Of a stretch of DNA of 64,000 nucleotides, positions 16,013-25,476 are shown one piece after another. Location: assembly GCF_023667495.1 (NCBI RefSeq), contig NZ_JAMOZL010000007.1:62001-126000 (forward strand), written 5' to 3'. Positions within the stretch are counted from its first letter, which is position 1; the number at the start of each line of letters is the position of its first letter. This DNA comes from Dyadobacter sp. MSC1_007. GTDB taxonomy: Bacteria > Bacteroidota > Bacteroidia > Cytophagales > Spirosomataceae. Both the position numbers and the translations under genes were made by a program. The notes under the pieces were generated by a model. That model searched no databases, had not been told where the DNA came from, and saw only the letters and a list, made by a program, of their open reading frames with translations.

Positions 16013-17782
16013 TCAATAGGTTTGTTGCCGGTACGCCATATTATAGCGGATGGCAAAGGTAAAAACATTGGAGTTGGTAGCCACATTGACATCCTGTGAC
16101 TTCACCTTTCTGATTTGATACCGGCCGTCGAGGAAAAGATTGTGCGCCAGGGAGTAAGATAAGCGGAGGTCGGTATATAATGTAGTTGCTTTAATGCCCT
16201 GGCCGATTTTCTGATTGAGATTGCCCTCATCGCCATCGCGGCCGCCCAGGTGACGGGTTTCGTAACTTTTCGAAATATCGCCTCCATAATTCATTTCAGG
16301 GCCGGTTGTCGGGTTTTTCCCCTGCATGGCCGACATTACTGTGCCGTAAATTGAAAGCCTTGGAGTGGCCTTATAACGTATGATACCCAGGTATTCCCGG
16401 AAGTTCGCGCCGAGCGGGTGTGCGAGCGCTTGGCCGTAATGCATATAATTGCGCCCGCCGTCTTTGTGGGAATAGGTGTATGGGCGCACGACGTTGTATT
16501 CTGCCTGTAAATCCAGGTTAGGTATTCCAAATGCATCCACATATTTACCGCCAAGCTGGAAGCTGTATTTATTGGTCCAGGATCCGCTGCCGTTGAAAAG
16601 GAATTTGGTCAAAAACTCATCAAGCACAAACTGACTGTAAATGGAAGCCTTTTTCCCAACGAGCCAGCGAAAGTCAAAACCAAGCAATGCATTATCCTGG
16701 CTTCCTATATAAGATTCGACGTAACGGTAGAAGATGATCGGATTAAGGTAATTCAGGTCATAACCTCCACCAACAGAGTCTCTATTGAAGACTTCCGCTT
16801 CAAACACACCAAAATTGATTTTGTCAGTCAGATTAACACTCAGATGGTGGATCGCGGCGAATTTCTTCTTTCGGAGAAACTCTGTAAACGAATCCTCCCC
16901 GGCATGGATCATGCTGGTCCACAAATTGGTATAATGGAAACGGCCTAACTGCGTATCGACCCGCAAAAAGAGGTAAGGACTACTGTTGTCTGAAAGGATC
17001 AGCGACCGGTAACCGCTACCGAATACATTGTAATCATGACCAAACTTTACATTGACACTTTTCAGCGGCCTGAATGTAATATAGCCGCGCGCGGTCAGGA
17101 AGTCGATGCCGTGGTTGCGGGTTACTTTTGCAAGGCCCTCGCCCGGGAAGCTGTATTGCGGTTTGAAATCGTAGACATATTTGGGAAAACGGCCTTGGCT
17201 GTCTGAAACGAAGGTATAAAAGCCGAGCTTATTATTGATCATACCCCGGATCTCGACACCCCGCGTGGTAAACCACAGCGATTGGGTCGTATCGTAGCTA
17301 TTATCCCTCCCGGTAAAATTGGTAGTAGTAAAATTAAAATGCAGATCGAAATCCTTGTTGTGAATGCTGTACAGATCGGCTGGATGATCAAAAAACCTGC
17401 GTTTTTGTCCCGGAGGCGGCAATTTGAACCAGCCCAATCTCGCCAGCCTGTTATATTTGGCCGAATCTGTCGAGATCATACCTTTGGTCCACTCCCAGCT
17501 GTCTTCCCGCAAATAGTCAATCGTCTCCCAATCGCGGTCCGTCAAGTCCACGGTACCCTCCTTTAATATGGAATCGGTTAATGCTACCACGGCTTTACGC
17601 TCAAACGGTTTTACATTGGCATGAAAACCTTCTGTAAACTTGCCCCTCTTGATTTCCAGGCGGTCGATCAGATGATAATAATCGTCGTTGAACGGAACAA
17701 ATGAACTTTGTGCATGTACGTATGACAGGGATCCCAGTGTTAAAAACAGTATTTTAAAATGCCGGATAATTCCTTGATACAT
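16013..17782 (-). CDS. Wzi-like outer-membrane beta-barrel protein
   Basis: A 589-residue exported protein. The signal peptide has the core ILFLTLGSLSY and ends VHA before Gln; the ATG at 17782 is preferred to a TTG at 17788. The body consists of many short amphipathic strands rich in Tyr, Phe and Gly, and ends FAIRYNMAYRQQTY. FGHDYNVFGSGYRSLILSD and the HNKDFDLHFNF start resemble the capsule-assembly Wzi and RemB-type barrels that I associate with polysaccharide attachment or gliding in Bacteroidota; this assignment is tentative. First gene of a probable operon with nadC and the HhH-barrel gene. Confidence 0.65.
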   Translation of the reverse strand: MYQGIIRHFKILFLTLGSLSYVHAQSSFVPFNDDYYHLIDRLEIKRGKFTEGFHANVKPFERKAVVALTDSILKEGTVDLTDRDWETIDYLREDSWEWTKGMISTDSAKYNRLARLGWFKLPPPGQKRRFFDHPADLYSIHNKDFDLHFNFTTTNFTGRDNSYDTTQSLWFTTRGVEIRGMINNKLGFYTFVSDSQGRFPKYVYDFKPQYSFPGEGLAKVTRNHGIDFLTARGYITFRPLKSVNVKFGHDYNVFGSGYRSLILSDNSSPYLFLRVDTQLGRFHYTNLWTSMIHAGEDSFTEFLRKKKFAAIHHLSVNLTDKINFGVFEAEVFNRDSVGGGYDLNYLNPIIFYRYVESYIGSQDNALLGFDFRWLVGKKASIYSQFVLDEFLTKFLFNGSGSWTNKYSFQLGGKYVDAFGIPNLDLQAEYNVVRPYTYSHKDGGRNYMHYGQALAHPLGANFREYLGIIRYKATPRLSIYGTVMSAMQGKNPTTGPEMNYGGDISKSYETRHLGGRDGDEGNLNQKIGQGIKATTLYTDLRLSYSLAHNLFLDGRYQIRKVKSQDVNVATNSNVFTFAIRYNMAYRQQTY

Positions 17783-17908
17783 AGGCAAAAAAAATCTTCT
17801 GGTATCGCAATACGAATATTTGCGGATAATTTTTAGAAATGTTGTTCCAAATTACGTCAATGAATTTGTATTATCTTGCATGGAGTAGTCTAAAAAACTG
17901 TCATCCCT

Positions 17909-18553
17909 ATGTTTTTACTTTCCCAAAAGCCCTCCATTGCAGATCACTATCTCGCGGAATTACGTGATGTAAATTGTCAGAAAGACCGTATGAGATTTCG
18001 GCGAAATATGGAGCGTGTCGGGGAATTATTAGGTTATGAAATGTCCAAATCGCTGACATTTAAGCCTGAAAAAGTAGAAACTCCACTGGGTATCGCGCCA
18101 TCCCGCTCCTTGCTTCAGCCAATAGTCCTGGCTACTATTTTGCGGGCCGGATTACCCTTTCACCAGGGCTTCCTTAATATTTTTGACAAAGCTGATAATG
18201 CCTTTATTGGGGCATACCGGGGGCACCATATCAATGCGGAAGAGGAGTTTACAGTAGAAATGGACTACATCACAAGCCCCGACCTGACAGGGAAAATCCT
18301 GGTGATGACCGATCCGATGCTGGCTACCGGCAGGTCAATGGAGAAAGTGTATCACGCATTACTCCGATTTGGAATCCCTTCTCAAACGCACATTGCATCT
18401 GTAATCGCCAGTCCGGAAGGAGTGGAATACCTGCAAAAAAGGATCCCACAATGCCGTCTCTGGCTTGGCGCCGTGGACCAGAAGCTGAACGAACAATATT
18501 ATATAGTACCAGGCCTCGGCGATGCCGGCGACCTGGCCTATGGTGAAAAGTAA
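17909..18553 (+). CDS. upp: Uracil phosphoribosyltransferase
   Basis: A 214-residue pyrimidine salvage enzyme that makes UMP from uracil and PRPP. The PRPP-binding loop MTDPMLATGRSM is clear at about residues 132-143, preceded by PIVLATILRAGLPF and followed by the uracil-binding end YIVPGLGDAGDLAYG. Transcribed alone between two divergent or convergent neighbours; it ends six bases from the stop of the TonB-dependent receptor on the other strand. Confidence 0.95.
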   Translation: MFLLSQKPSIADHYLAELRDVNCQKDRMRFRRNMERVGELLGYEMSKSLTFKPEKVETPLGIAPSRSLLQPIVLATILRAGLPFHQGFLNIFDKADNAFIGAYRGHHINAEEEFTVEMDYITSPDLTGKILVMTDPMLATGRSMEKVYHALLRFGIPSQTHIASVIASPEGVEYLQKRIPQCRLWLGAVDQKLNEQYYIVPGLGDAGDLAYGEK

Positions 18554-18559
18554 AAGCGT

Positions 18560-21500
18560 CTAGTTCAGCAGTTGATCAAACATAATGGAAACGTAATATG
18601 TGCTGCCGATGTTCGGACTGGCATACGACTGTACATAAGATTTGCCAAACAAATTGGTCCCTCCGAGTTTAATGATTGACTTAATAGCCGGCACTTTCAG
18701 GCTAACCTGCGCGTCGAGATTGCTGATGGCAGGGACTTGCGTATTTGAAAACACCGGAACGTCTGTCGTAGTCGGCACCACAAAGCTCGATTCCCATAAA
18801 AAGGCCTGCTGATGACGGAATATCACATTAAACCCGAATGGGCTGCCGCTTACAATGCGTTTTCCAAAGCTTACATTGTACCGGTATTTCGGGGTATTGA
18901 ACTGAGAATACTGGACCTCGGGTGACGGCGTAAAGTCCTTCAATTCATTGTTTGCAATATTTCCTCCTACATTAAAGCCCTTGGGCAGCGAATAAGTCAG
19001 GCCGATGGCAAAACCGTGTGTAGTGATGGTTTCCGTGGTGTTGACAGTTCTTGCGAAACCATTATAATTCCCTACACCAATGCCCGATTCGATGGGTAGG
19101 CCGGGTGCAGCCGCAGCTGTCGGAACAACGATTACGGTGCCTCCAAGCAGATTTTTGTATTTGCTTAAATAATAATAGGCATCGATGAACAGCCTTTTCC
19201 CAATAATCCCCTTATATCCGATCTCGTAGGAAGCAATTCTTTCCGGCTTCATCTTGACGGGTTTGTATTTGGGAAGTTTTGCCAATGCATAAGCCTTTGC
19301 CAGATCGGGAATTAATCCGGGAACCTGTGCCGCCAGAATACCCGGGAGCTGTGCCGCGAGTACGCCTGGAAGCGCCTGGTTGACGCCCGCAGTAATGGCT
19401 GCCTGGATTGCCGCGGGCGTATTAGGGATCTGTCCAGCCGCAACGGCCTGGTTTACACCGGTGGTAACCTGTGCTGTCACCGCCTGCGTAATGCTGACGG
19501 TCGCCTGTTGGGTTACGGCAGCGGTAGCGTAAGTTTTCGCACTTTCAAGCACGGTAGGGTCGCTCGCAATGACGGCTTTGATGGCATCCTCGGATAGATT
19601 TTGCCTTAAAATACCATTGGAAAGATTGTAACGCGAATCAAATTCCGGAAGTCCGCCTACCAACGTGCCCGATGGTGTTTTCAGGTCAATATATTGGTTT
19701 TGCGTGGTTGGAATGCGGAAGCCGGTCTGGTAGGAAAGGCGGATGTTGTGTTCGCCGAATGTCGTAACAGCCGATACACGGGGCGTAAACTGCCCATCGA
19801 AGTTTTCATTCTTATCATAACGGATTGACCCGGTGAGCTTCAAATGGTCGGACAACAAGGTTTTTCCGGCCTGCACAAATGCGCCGAACTCGTTGATCGG
19901 AATGCTTCCGTTCCGCCCTTCTTTTTGATCAGAGAACAGCGTGCCCGCAGATCGCAACTGGTAAAGCCGGTAATTGGCACCTGCGATAAGTTCTATAAAA
20001 CTGATCTGGTTTTTAAAATTGTAAAAACCCTCCACGTGATATAGGTTCGTTTTGTCTGCAAAACCACCGCCGCCGTTCACAATAGGCATATTGCGGTATT
20101 TATCGAGCAACTGGTTGAATGTGGCGCTGCCGGGTTGCGGCATGCCCTGGTCGGCGGTCTGGCGAGCCAGTACGTGCGCATCGGCCTCGGCTGTTCCCGC
20201 CGTACGTGCACCCACAAACGCGCCTACATATTGACCAAACCAGGTATTATTAGGCTTGATCTCGCCGAGCATGGAAACAGCGGCAAGGCCCGTCAGGTAA
20301 GATTTGCCGGAGCGCTCCTGAGTGGTGTAAGCCCTTATCGTGAAATTGTCGGCCCGGAGTTCCAGTTTGGCCTGGGTAAGGTTGAAATCGCGGAGGGAGT
20401 AGCGGCCGGTGCCGGTGTAAACCGTTGTGCCATAGCCATAATTTACCTGTGCAATGGCTTCTACCTTCTCATTGAGACGGTAATGCAATGCGGCATTGGC
20501 TTTAAAGCTTCGGGTATTATAATCGACAACGTCTTTTTCCCGGAAACCGGTGCGGCTCACAAATGTATTGGGCACAAGCCCGACGTCTTTCTGGGCAATC
20601 TGACCGCTTGCCGCCAATGCCTTTGCCACGGCATTAATGTTGGTCTGGATCTCGTCGCCGTACACATTTGTACCGTCATAATCGAGATCTGTTCCCTTGC
20701 CACGGGTCGGGTCGCCGTTACCGCCTACATTAAGATTGGTGTAATTGGTCGCTTCCCAGTCCTTCGCTTGGATATATGACAGGTTGACTTTGAATGCTAC
20801 CTTATTATTGAATGCTTTGGCGTAGCGAATGGTACCGTCTATAAATGGTGTAGTAGCCTTCTCGCGGTTCGATTCGTGCATAATGCCGGTTTTCAGGTTG
20901 GCGCTCAGACCCTGGTAAAGAAAGGGGCTCTTGCTGTTCATAAGGATGAGACCGTTAACCGCATTGGGGCCATAAAGTGCTGATGCTGCACCCGGTAACA
21001 CTTCGACACTCTCCACGTCGAGCTCCGACATACCGATAATATTGTCGAGCGGGAAGTTGAGCCCGGGGGCCTGGTTGTCCATTCCGTCGATCATCTGAAC
21101 CGTCCGCGGATTACCCGTCGCTCCGAACCCTCTCATATTCACCGATTTGAACAAAACACCTTGCGTAGTCATGTCAATGCCTTTCAGATTGGCTAACGCA
21201 TCGTAGAAGTTGGTAGACGGCGTGTCGCGGATAGCACGTATATCGAGTTTTTCCACCGCCACGGGCGATTTCATTACACTTTCTTCAACGCGGGAGGCAG
21301 ATACAACGATCTCCCTTCCCAGAATAGGCTGCTCAACCAATTTAATATCAAGATCAGATTTCCCTCCGGCGACTTCAATCTCCTGCGACTGAAAACCGAC
21401 CGAGGAGACCATTATAGTAAACGGTGGGTTGCTGGTGGTAGAAAAGGAAAATTCCCCTTTCGCATCGGTGATAGTACCGGCCACTTTGCCAACAATGCGG

Positions 21501-21643
21501 ATACTGACGCCAGCAAGTGGTTCATTGGTAACCGCCTCCGAGACTTTACCTGTCAAACTTATTTGCGCGTAGGAATGTTGCGACAGGAATGATACTAACA
21601 GGATGAGGAGCGGTTTTCGCAGAAGATTAAATGTAGGGTGCAT
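18560..21643 (-). CDS. TonB-dependent outer-membrane receptor with carboxypeptidase-like domain
   Basis: A 1027-residue receptor. A signal peptide ends SYA before Gln; residues about 28-105 form the carboxypeptidase-D-like regulatory domain (LTGKVSEAVTNEPLAGVSIRI); about 115-230 the plug (VVVSASR-type EIVVSASRVEES, NMRGFGATGNPRTVQMIDGMD, GAASALYGPNAVNGLI); the rest is the 22-strand barrel, ending YVSIMFDQLLN. It imports an unknown ligand with TonB energy; no SusD partner gene is adjacent, so it is not a standard glycan-uptake pair. Residues about 691-791 are an Ala/Gln/Val-rich low-complexity insert, probably an extracellular loop. Regulated upstream region is 280 bases long; no sigma/anti-sigma pair is nearby. 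Confidence 0.92.
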   Translation of the reverse strand: MHPTFNLLRKPLLILLVSFLSQHSYAQISLTGKVSEAVTNEPLAGVSIRIVGKVAGTITDAKGEFSFSTTSNPPFTIMVSSVGFQSQEIEVAGGKSDLDIKLVEQPILGREIVVSASRVEESVMKSPVAVEKLDIRAIRDTPSTNFYDALANLKGIDMTTQGVLFKSVNMRGFGATGNPRTVQMIDGMDNQAPGLNFPLDNIIGMSELDVESVEVLPGAASALYGPNAVNGLILMNSKSPFLYQGLSANLKTGIMHESNREKATTPFIDGTIRYAKAFNNKVAFKVNLSYIQAKDWEATNYTNLNVGGNGDPTRGKGTDLDYDGTNVYGDEIQTNINAVAKALAASGQIAQKDVGLVPNTFVSRTGFREKDVVDYNTRSFKANAALHYRLNEKVEAIAQVNYGYGTTVYTGTGRYSLRDFNLTQAKLELRADNFTIRAYTTQERSGKSYLTGLAAVSMLGEIKPNNTWFGQYVGAFVGARTAGTAEADAHVLARQTADQGMPQPGSATFNQLLDKYRNMPIVNGGGGFADKTNLYHVEGFYNFKNQISFIELIAGANYRLYQLRSAGTLFSDQKEGRNGSIPINEFGAFVQAGKTLLSDHLKLTGSIRYDKNENFDGQFTPRVSAVTTFGEHNIRLSYQTGFRIPTTQNQYIDLKTPSGTLVGGLPEFDSRYNLSNGILRQNLSEDAIKAVIASDPTVLESAKTYATAAVTQQATVSITQAVTAQVTTGVNQAVAAGQIPNTPAAIQAAITAGVNQALPGVLAAQLPGILAAQVPGLIPDLAKAYALAKLPKYKPVKMKPERIASYEIGYKGIIGKRLFIDAYYYLSKYKNLLGGTVIVVPTAAAAPGLPIESGIGVGNYNGFARTVNTTETITTHGFAIGLTYSLPKGFNVGGNIANNELKDFTPSPEVQYSQFNTPKYRYNVSFGKRIVSGSPFGFNVIFRHQQAFLWESSFVVPTTTDVPVFSNTQVPAISNLDAQVSLKVPAIKSIIKLGGTNLFGKSYVQSYASPNIGSTYYVSIMFDQLLN

Positions 21644-21876
21644 GGTTCTTAATGGGTTGATGTTAACAACAAGTTAGTAAGAAAACCGACGTTTTGCATT
21701 TGTGTCCAATTATTTCTTTAAGTATTCATAATAAAAACTATTTCGTACAATTCTGATAGAAATATTTCTTATCATGAATGAAAGGTAAAGGAGGTTCGGG
21801 CTTTATTAAAATGCCGTCTGCAACTAATTTACGGGCTTTTTAATAGCTTTTAATGAGCATACTGACTCTTTATCAC

Positions 21877-21884
21877 TAGTTTTG
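21877..21884 (+). promoter_or_regulatory. Candidate -7 element of the manC promoter
   Basis: TAGTTTTG matches TAnnTTTG, 40 bases before the ATG. No TTG is found at the expected -33 distance. Confidence 0.4.
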
Positions 21885-21924
21885 CCTGATTTTATTTGAC
21901 GTTTATCACAAAAAAAACCTTACA

Positions 21925-22992
21925 ATGCAGGATACCTATGTCATCATAATGGCTGGTGGAGTGGGCACAAGGTTCTGGCCTTTCAGCCGGACCGATTTCC
22001 CAAAGCAGTTCCACGATGTACTTGGAACAGGGAGGACACTCTTACAGCAAACAGTAGACAGGTTCGACGGTGTTTGCCCGATCGAAAATATATACATAGT
22101 TACCAGCCAGGAATACAAGGAGCTCGTTCAGCAGCAAATTCCTGAATTGACGGACGATCAGATCCTGCTGGAACCTCACCGCCGGAACACTGCGCCCTGC
22201 ATTGCTTACGCCTGCTACAAGATCGCAGCTAAAAACCCGAATGCGAACGTGGTAATAGCGCCTGCGGACCATATTATTCTCAAAGAAGAGGTTTTCAAGG
22301 ATACGATCAGGGTTGCGCTCGGAGCTACACGCAACGAGGATATTCTGGTTACGCTGGGTATTCAGCCGACGCGTCCCGACACAGGCTATGGCTATATTCA
22401 GTTTATCCCGGATAAACTGACCGTTAAAAAAGTGAAGTCTTTCACCGAAAAACCGCATCTGGAACTTGCGTTGCAATTCCTGGACAGTGGGGACTTTGTT
22501 TGGAATGCGGGTATTTTTGTGTGGAATATTAATGCATTTAAAAAAGCATTGGTACAATTCCAGCCCGATATCGCTGAAATTTTTCAGGACGGCGCCGCGC
22601 ATTACTACCTCGACAGTGAAGATGCTTTCATCCAGAAAGCGTACCAGCATTGCGGCAGTATTTCGATCGACAATGGTATCATGGAGAAAGCTGAGAATGT
22701 GCATGTTGTGCTGAGCAGCTTTGGCTGGTCTGATCTGGGAACATGGAAATCGCTGTATGAAGTATCGGAAAAGGATGCCAATCTTAACGTGACCGAGGGC
22801 AATTTAATCCTCCATAATACCACCAATTCGATCATCAAAACACCGAAAGACAAGTTGGTGGTCGTTAACGGGCTCGACGGGTTTATAGTCGCGGAGTTCG
22901 ACGGGGTACTTTTGATCTGCAAAAAAGAAGACGAACAAAAAGTGAAGGAATTCGTAGCCCAGGCCAAAGAGCTCGATCCGAAATATGTTTAA
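21925..22992 (+). CDS. manC: Mannose-1-phosphate guanylyltransferase
   Basis: Makes GDP-mannose from mannose 1-phosphate and GTP for surface polysaccharides. The nucleotidyltransferase signature IIMAGGVGTRFWPFSR is at residues 7-22, with FPKQF following, then APADHI, GYGYIQ, FTEKP and FVWNAGIFVWN. At 355 residues it lacks the phosphomannose isomerase domain of bifunctional ManC/AlgA. Transcribed alone, convergent with recF. Confidence 0.93.
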   Translation: MQDTYVIIMAGGVGTRFWPFSRTDFPKQFHDVLGTGRTLLQQTVDRFDGVCPIENIYIVTSQEYKELVQQQIPELTDDQILLEPHRRNTAPCIAYACYKIAAKNPNANVVIAPADHIILKEEVFKDTIRVALGATRNEDILVTLGIQPTRPDTGYGYIQFIPDKLTVKKVKSFTEKPHLELALQFLDSGDFVWNAGIFVWNINAFKKALVQFQPDIAEIFQDGAAHYYLDSEDAFIQKAYQHCGSISIDNGIMEKAENVHVVLSSFGWSDLGTWKSLYEVSEKDANLNVTEGNLILHNTTNSIIKTPKDKLVVVNGLDGFIVAEFDGVLLICKKEDEQKVKEFVAQAKELDPKYV

Positions 22993-23001
22993 AGCTTACC
23001 G

Positions 23002-23037
23002 ATAGAAAGCCAGGTCGTTAAGGCCTGGCTTTCCTAT
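23002..23037. terminator. Bidirectional terminator-like hairpin, manC / recF
   Basis: Perfect 10-base arms gaaagccagg (23005-23014) and cctggctttc (23024-23033) with a 9-base loop lie between the convergent stops. T-rich bases flank it only weakly. Confidence 0.6.
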
Positions 23038-23075
23038 GCACTTTTTATTACGGCGAATTCGCCCTAATTAAATTT

Positions 23076-24179
23076 TTATTCGCCCAAACTCAATATTTTC
23101 TCGATCTCAAAAAACCTGACATCTGCTTTTACGTGTTCCAGAATGCGTTGTGAGCGTTCGGGGCGGGCGTCGGTGATGAATACCTGGCCTAGGAAGCCGG
23201 TGTCGATCAGTTCGATTAGTTTGTGAATGCGGCGGTCGTCGAGCTTGTCGAAAATGTCGTCCAGCAGCAGGATCGGCGTTTTTCCTTTTTCTTCTTTCAA
23301 TAATTCGAACTGGGCGAGCTTCAATGCGATCAGAAATGACTTTTGCTGGCCCTGGGAGCCGAATTTCTTTAAAGTAACCCCATCGATCTCGAAAACATAT
23401 TCATCCTTGTGCACGCCCTTGCCTGTACGTTGCGCATGTAGGTCACGGCTCCGGTTGCGCCTGAACTCCGACGGAAAGTCGGCGCTCGCAACCTCGCTTT
23501 CGTAGATCACATCCACTTGTTCGTGCCCGCTGCTGAGGAATTCGTAATATTTATGAAACAACGGAATGAACTTGTTCATGAACAAACAGCGATGCTCGTG
23601 GATCCGTTGTGAGAGTATAATGAGAGGCTCATTGTAGGTTTCGAGCAGGTCCTCGTCGAGGTAATTCCTTTCGGCGAAGAGTTTGAGAAGACCATTACGC
23701 TGCGTGAGAATTTTATTGTATTGAAGGAAATCCGAGAGGTAACCTGGAACGGCCTGGCCTAGCACGCCATCGAAAAAACGCCGTCGTTCCTCGCTGCCAT
23801 CGCGGATAAGATCAGTATCGTCCGGTGCGATCAAGACAAGCGGAAAAAGGCCGATATGGTCGCTCAAACGGTCATAATGCTTTTTATCAGCCATGAAAAC
23901 TTTCCTTTGGCCACGTTGCAGACTGCACGTGATCTGGACATGCTTGCCCGACTCATTGAAGATGCCATCAAGCACAAAAAAATCATAGGCATGGCGGATG
24001 CCCAATGCATCCTGGTTATGAAAAGCGCTTTTGGTAAGGGCCAGAAAATAGATCGCATCGAGCAGGTTCGTCTTGCCGCTCCCGTTCTCGCCCACCAGGC
24101 AGTTCACGTGTTCCCCGAAGGTGAAGGCTTTCTCCTCATAACTTTTAAAGTATGTAAGGTGGAGCTTTTCTAGCCACAT
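23076..24179 (-). CDS. recF: DNA replication and repair protein RecF
   Basis: A 367-residue SMC-like ATPase that loads RecA at single-strand gaps with RecO and RecR. Walker A is GENGSGKTN at about residues 31-39; LRQ/FFDGVLGQ, the signature-like stretch FGSQGQQKSFLIALKLAQ and Walker B PILLLDDIFDKLD are all present, followed by QVFITDARPERSQ. Not beside dnaA or dnaN as in many bacteria. Convergent with manC, divergent from pdhA. Confidence 0.95.
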   Translation of the reverse strand: MWLEKLHLTYFKSYEEKAFTFGEHVNCLVGENGSGKTNLLDAIYFLALTKSAFHNQDALGIRHAYDFFVLDGIFNESGKHVQITCSLQRGQRKVFMADKKHYDRLSDHIGLFPLVLIAPDDTDLIRDGSEERRRFFDGVLGQAVPGYLSDFLQYNKILTQRNGLLKLFAERNYLDEDLLETYNEPLIILSQRIHEHRCLFMNKFIPLFHKYYEFLSSGHEQVDVIYESEVASADFPSEFRRNRSRDLHAQRTGKGVHKDEYVFEIDGVTLKKFGSQGQQKSFLIALKLAQFELLKEEKGKTPILLLDDIFDKLDDRRIHKLIELIDTGFLGQVFITDARPERSQRILEHVKADVRFFEIEKILSLGE

Positions 24180-24186
24180 GAACTTC

Positions 24187-24227
24187 TTTGTTATTTAGTT
24201 TATGCTTATTTTCGCAAATCATTTGCG
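24187..24227 (+). promoter_or_regulatory. Candidate pdhA promoter with overlapping palindrome
   Basis: TTTG at 24187-24190 and TATTTTCG at 24207-24214 (16 bases apart, seven of eight -7 positions) form a near-consensus promoter. The perfect palindrome cgcaaatcatttgcg (24213-24227) covers the predicted start of transcription and could be an operator. The region also holds the recF start on the other strand. Confidence 0.45.
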
Positions 24228-24306
24228 TGAGTACGGCAAAAACAGACTCTGTTCAAACCACTAACTTTAAGACAAAGTTCTGTCTTTATAAACGAGAACC
24301 AAATAC

Positions 24307-25338
24307 ATGGCCACCGTTACTGAGAAAAAGAAAGCTTCAGCCCCCAAAAAATTACAGCATCCGAAAGAGCAATACATGTTCTGGTTCGAGAATATGCTTT
24401 TACAACGTCGTTTTGAAGAAAAAGCGGGCCAGCTTTATGGTCAGCAGAAGATTCGTGGTTTTTGTCACTTGTATATCGGCCAGGAAGCTTGTTCTTCCGG
24501 AGCAGTGAGCGCCCTCAAAAAAGGCGACAAATACATTACAGCCTATCGTGATCATGGTATCCCCCTTGCATTGGGAACAGATCCGAAAGCGATTATGGCA
24601 GAGCTTTACGGTAAGAAAACTGGTACTACCAAAGGTAAGGGAGGTTCAATGCACATTTTTGATAAAGAAAATGGCTTCGTGGGCGGTCACGGTATCGTGG
24701 GCGGTCAAATTCCCCTTGGAGCTGGTCTTGCCTTCGCAGAAAAGTATAACAAAACAGATAACCTGTGTATCTGCTACTTCGGTGACGGTGCAATCCGCCA
24801 GGGATCATTCCACGAAACGCTGAATATGGCGATGAGCTGGAAGCTGCCTGTGATCTTCGTTGTTGAAAACAATGGTTATGCAATGGGAACGTCGGTGGCG
24901 CGCAGCTCCAACGTAACCGAGCTTTATACTTTGGGGGAAGCATACGATATTCCTTCCGAGCCTGTTGACGGAATGAGTGTTGAAGCCATTCACGAAGCAG
25001 TTTCGCGCGCAGCGGACCGCGCACGTAAGGGTGAAGGACCGACATTCCTTGAATTCCGTACGTATCGTTACCGCGGGCACTCAATGTCCGATCCTCAGAA
25101 ATACCGCTCGAAAGAAGAAGTAGAGGAATACAAACACCGCGACCCGATCGAGCAGATCCGCGCTGTAATCCTTGAAAATAAGATTGCTACTGAGGAAGAT
25201 CTTGAAAATGTAGATAAGAAAGTAAAAGAGATCGTCGCGGAATGCGTCCAGTTTGCGGAGGAATCCGAATTCCCGGATCCGAAAGAAGCCTACACCGATG
25301 TGTATGTGGAAAGTGATTATCCTTTTGTGATGGATTAA
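24307..25338 (+). CDS. pdhA: Pyruvate dehydrogenase E1 component, alpha subunit
   Basis: A 343-residue thiamine-pyrophosphate enzyme subunit that decarboxylates pyruvate and, with E1 beta, E2 and E3, yields acetyl-CoA. The TPP motif starts at GDGAIRQGSFHE and ends VVENNGYAMGT; GHGIVGGQIPLGAGLAFA and the phosphorylation-loop region YRYRGHSMSDP are also present. E1 beta and E2 genes are not adjacent, as the next gene is tatC behind a strong terminator. The start at 24307 gives a Lys/Ala-rich leader before YMFWFENML. Confidence 0.93.
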   Translation: MATVTEKKKASAPKKLQHPKEQYMFWFENMLLQRRFEEKAGQLYGQQKIRGFCHLYIGQEACSSGAVSALKKGDKYITAYRDHGIPLALGTDPKAIMAELYGKKTGTTKGKGGSMHIFDKENGFVGGHGIVGGQIPLGAGLAFAEKYNKTDNLCICYFGDGAIRQGSFHETLNMAMSWKLPVIFVVENNGYAMGTSVARSSNVTELYTLGEAYDIPSEPVDGMSVEAIHEAVSRAADRARKGEGPTFLEFRTYRYRGHSMSDPQKYRSKEEVEEYKHRDPIEQIRAVILENKIATEEDLENVDKKVKEIVAECVQFAEESEFPDPKEAYTDVYVESDYPFVMD

Positions 25339-25360
25339 TCTCATCAAAAGCATAGGAATA

Positions 25361-25393
25361 AAAAACCCGCCGAAGCACTTCGACGGGTTTTTT
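25361..25393. terminator. Rho-independent terminator after pdhA
   Basis: Arms aaaaacccgccgaag and cttcgacgggttttt pair with one mismatch, very short loop, and a T run of eight on the plus strand. It lies 23 bases after the pdhA stop. Confidence 0.85.
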
Positions 25394-25476
25394 AAGTAAT
25401 TTCAGCTTTTCATAAACAGGTAACGATCCTGTTTTTAGTTTTTCACGTAGATTGAATTCTAGTAATAATATAAAGT

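Noticed and set aside
18560..21643. SusC/SusD polysaccharide-uptake locus
   Set aside because: No SusD-like lipoprotein or glycoside hydrolase lies beside the receptor; neighbours are upp and manC.
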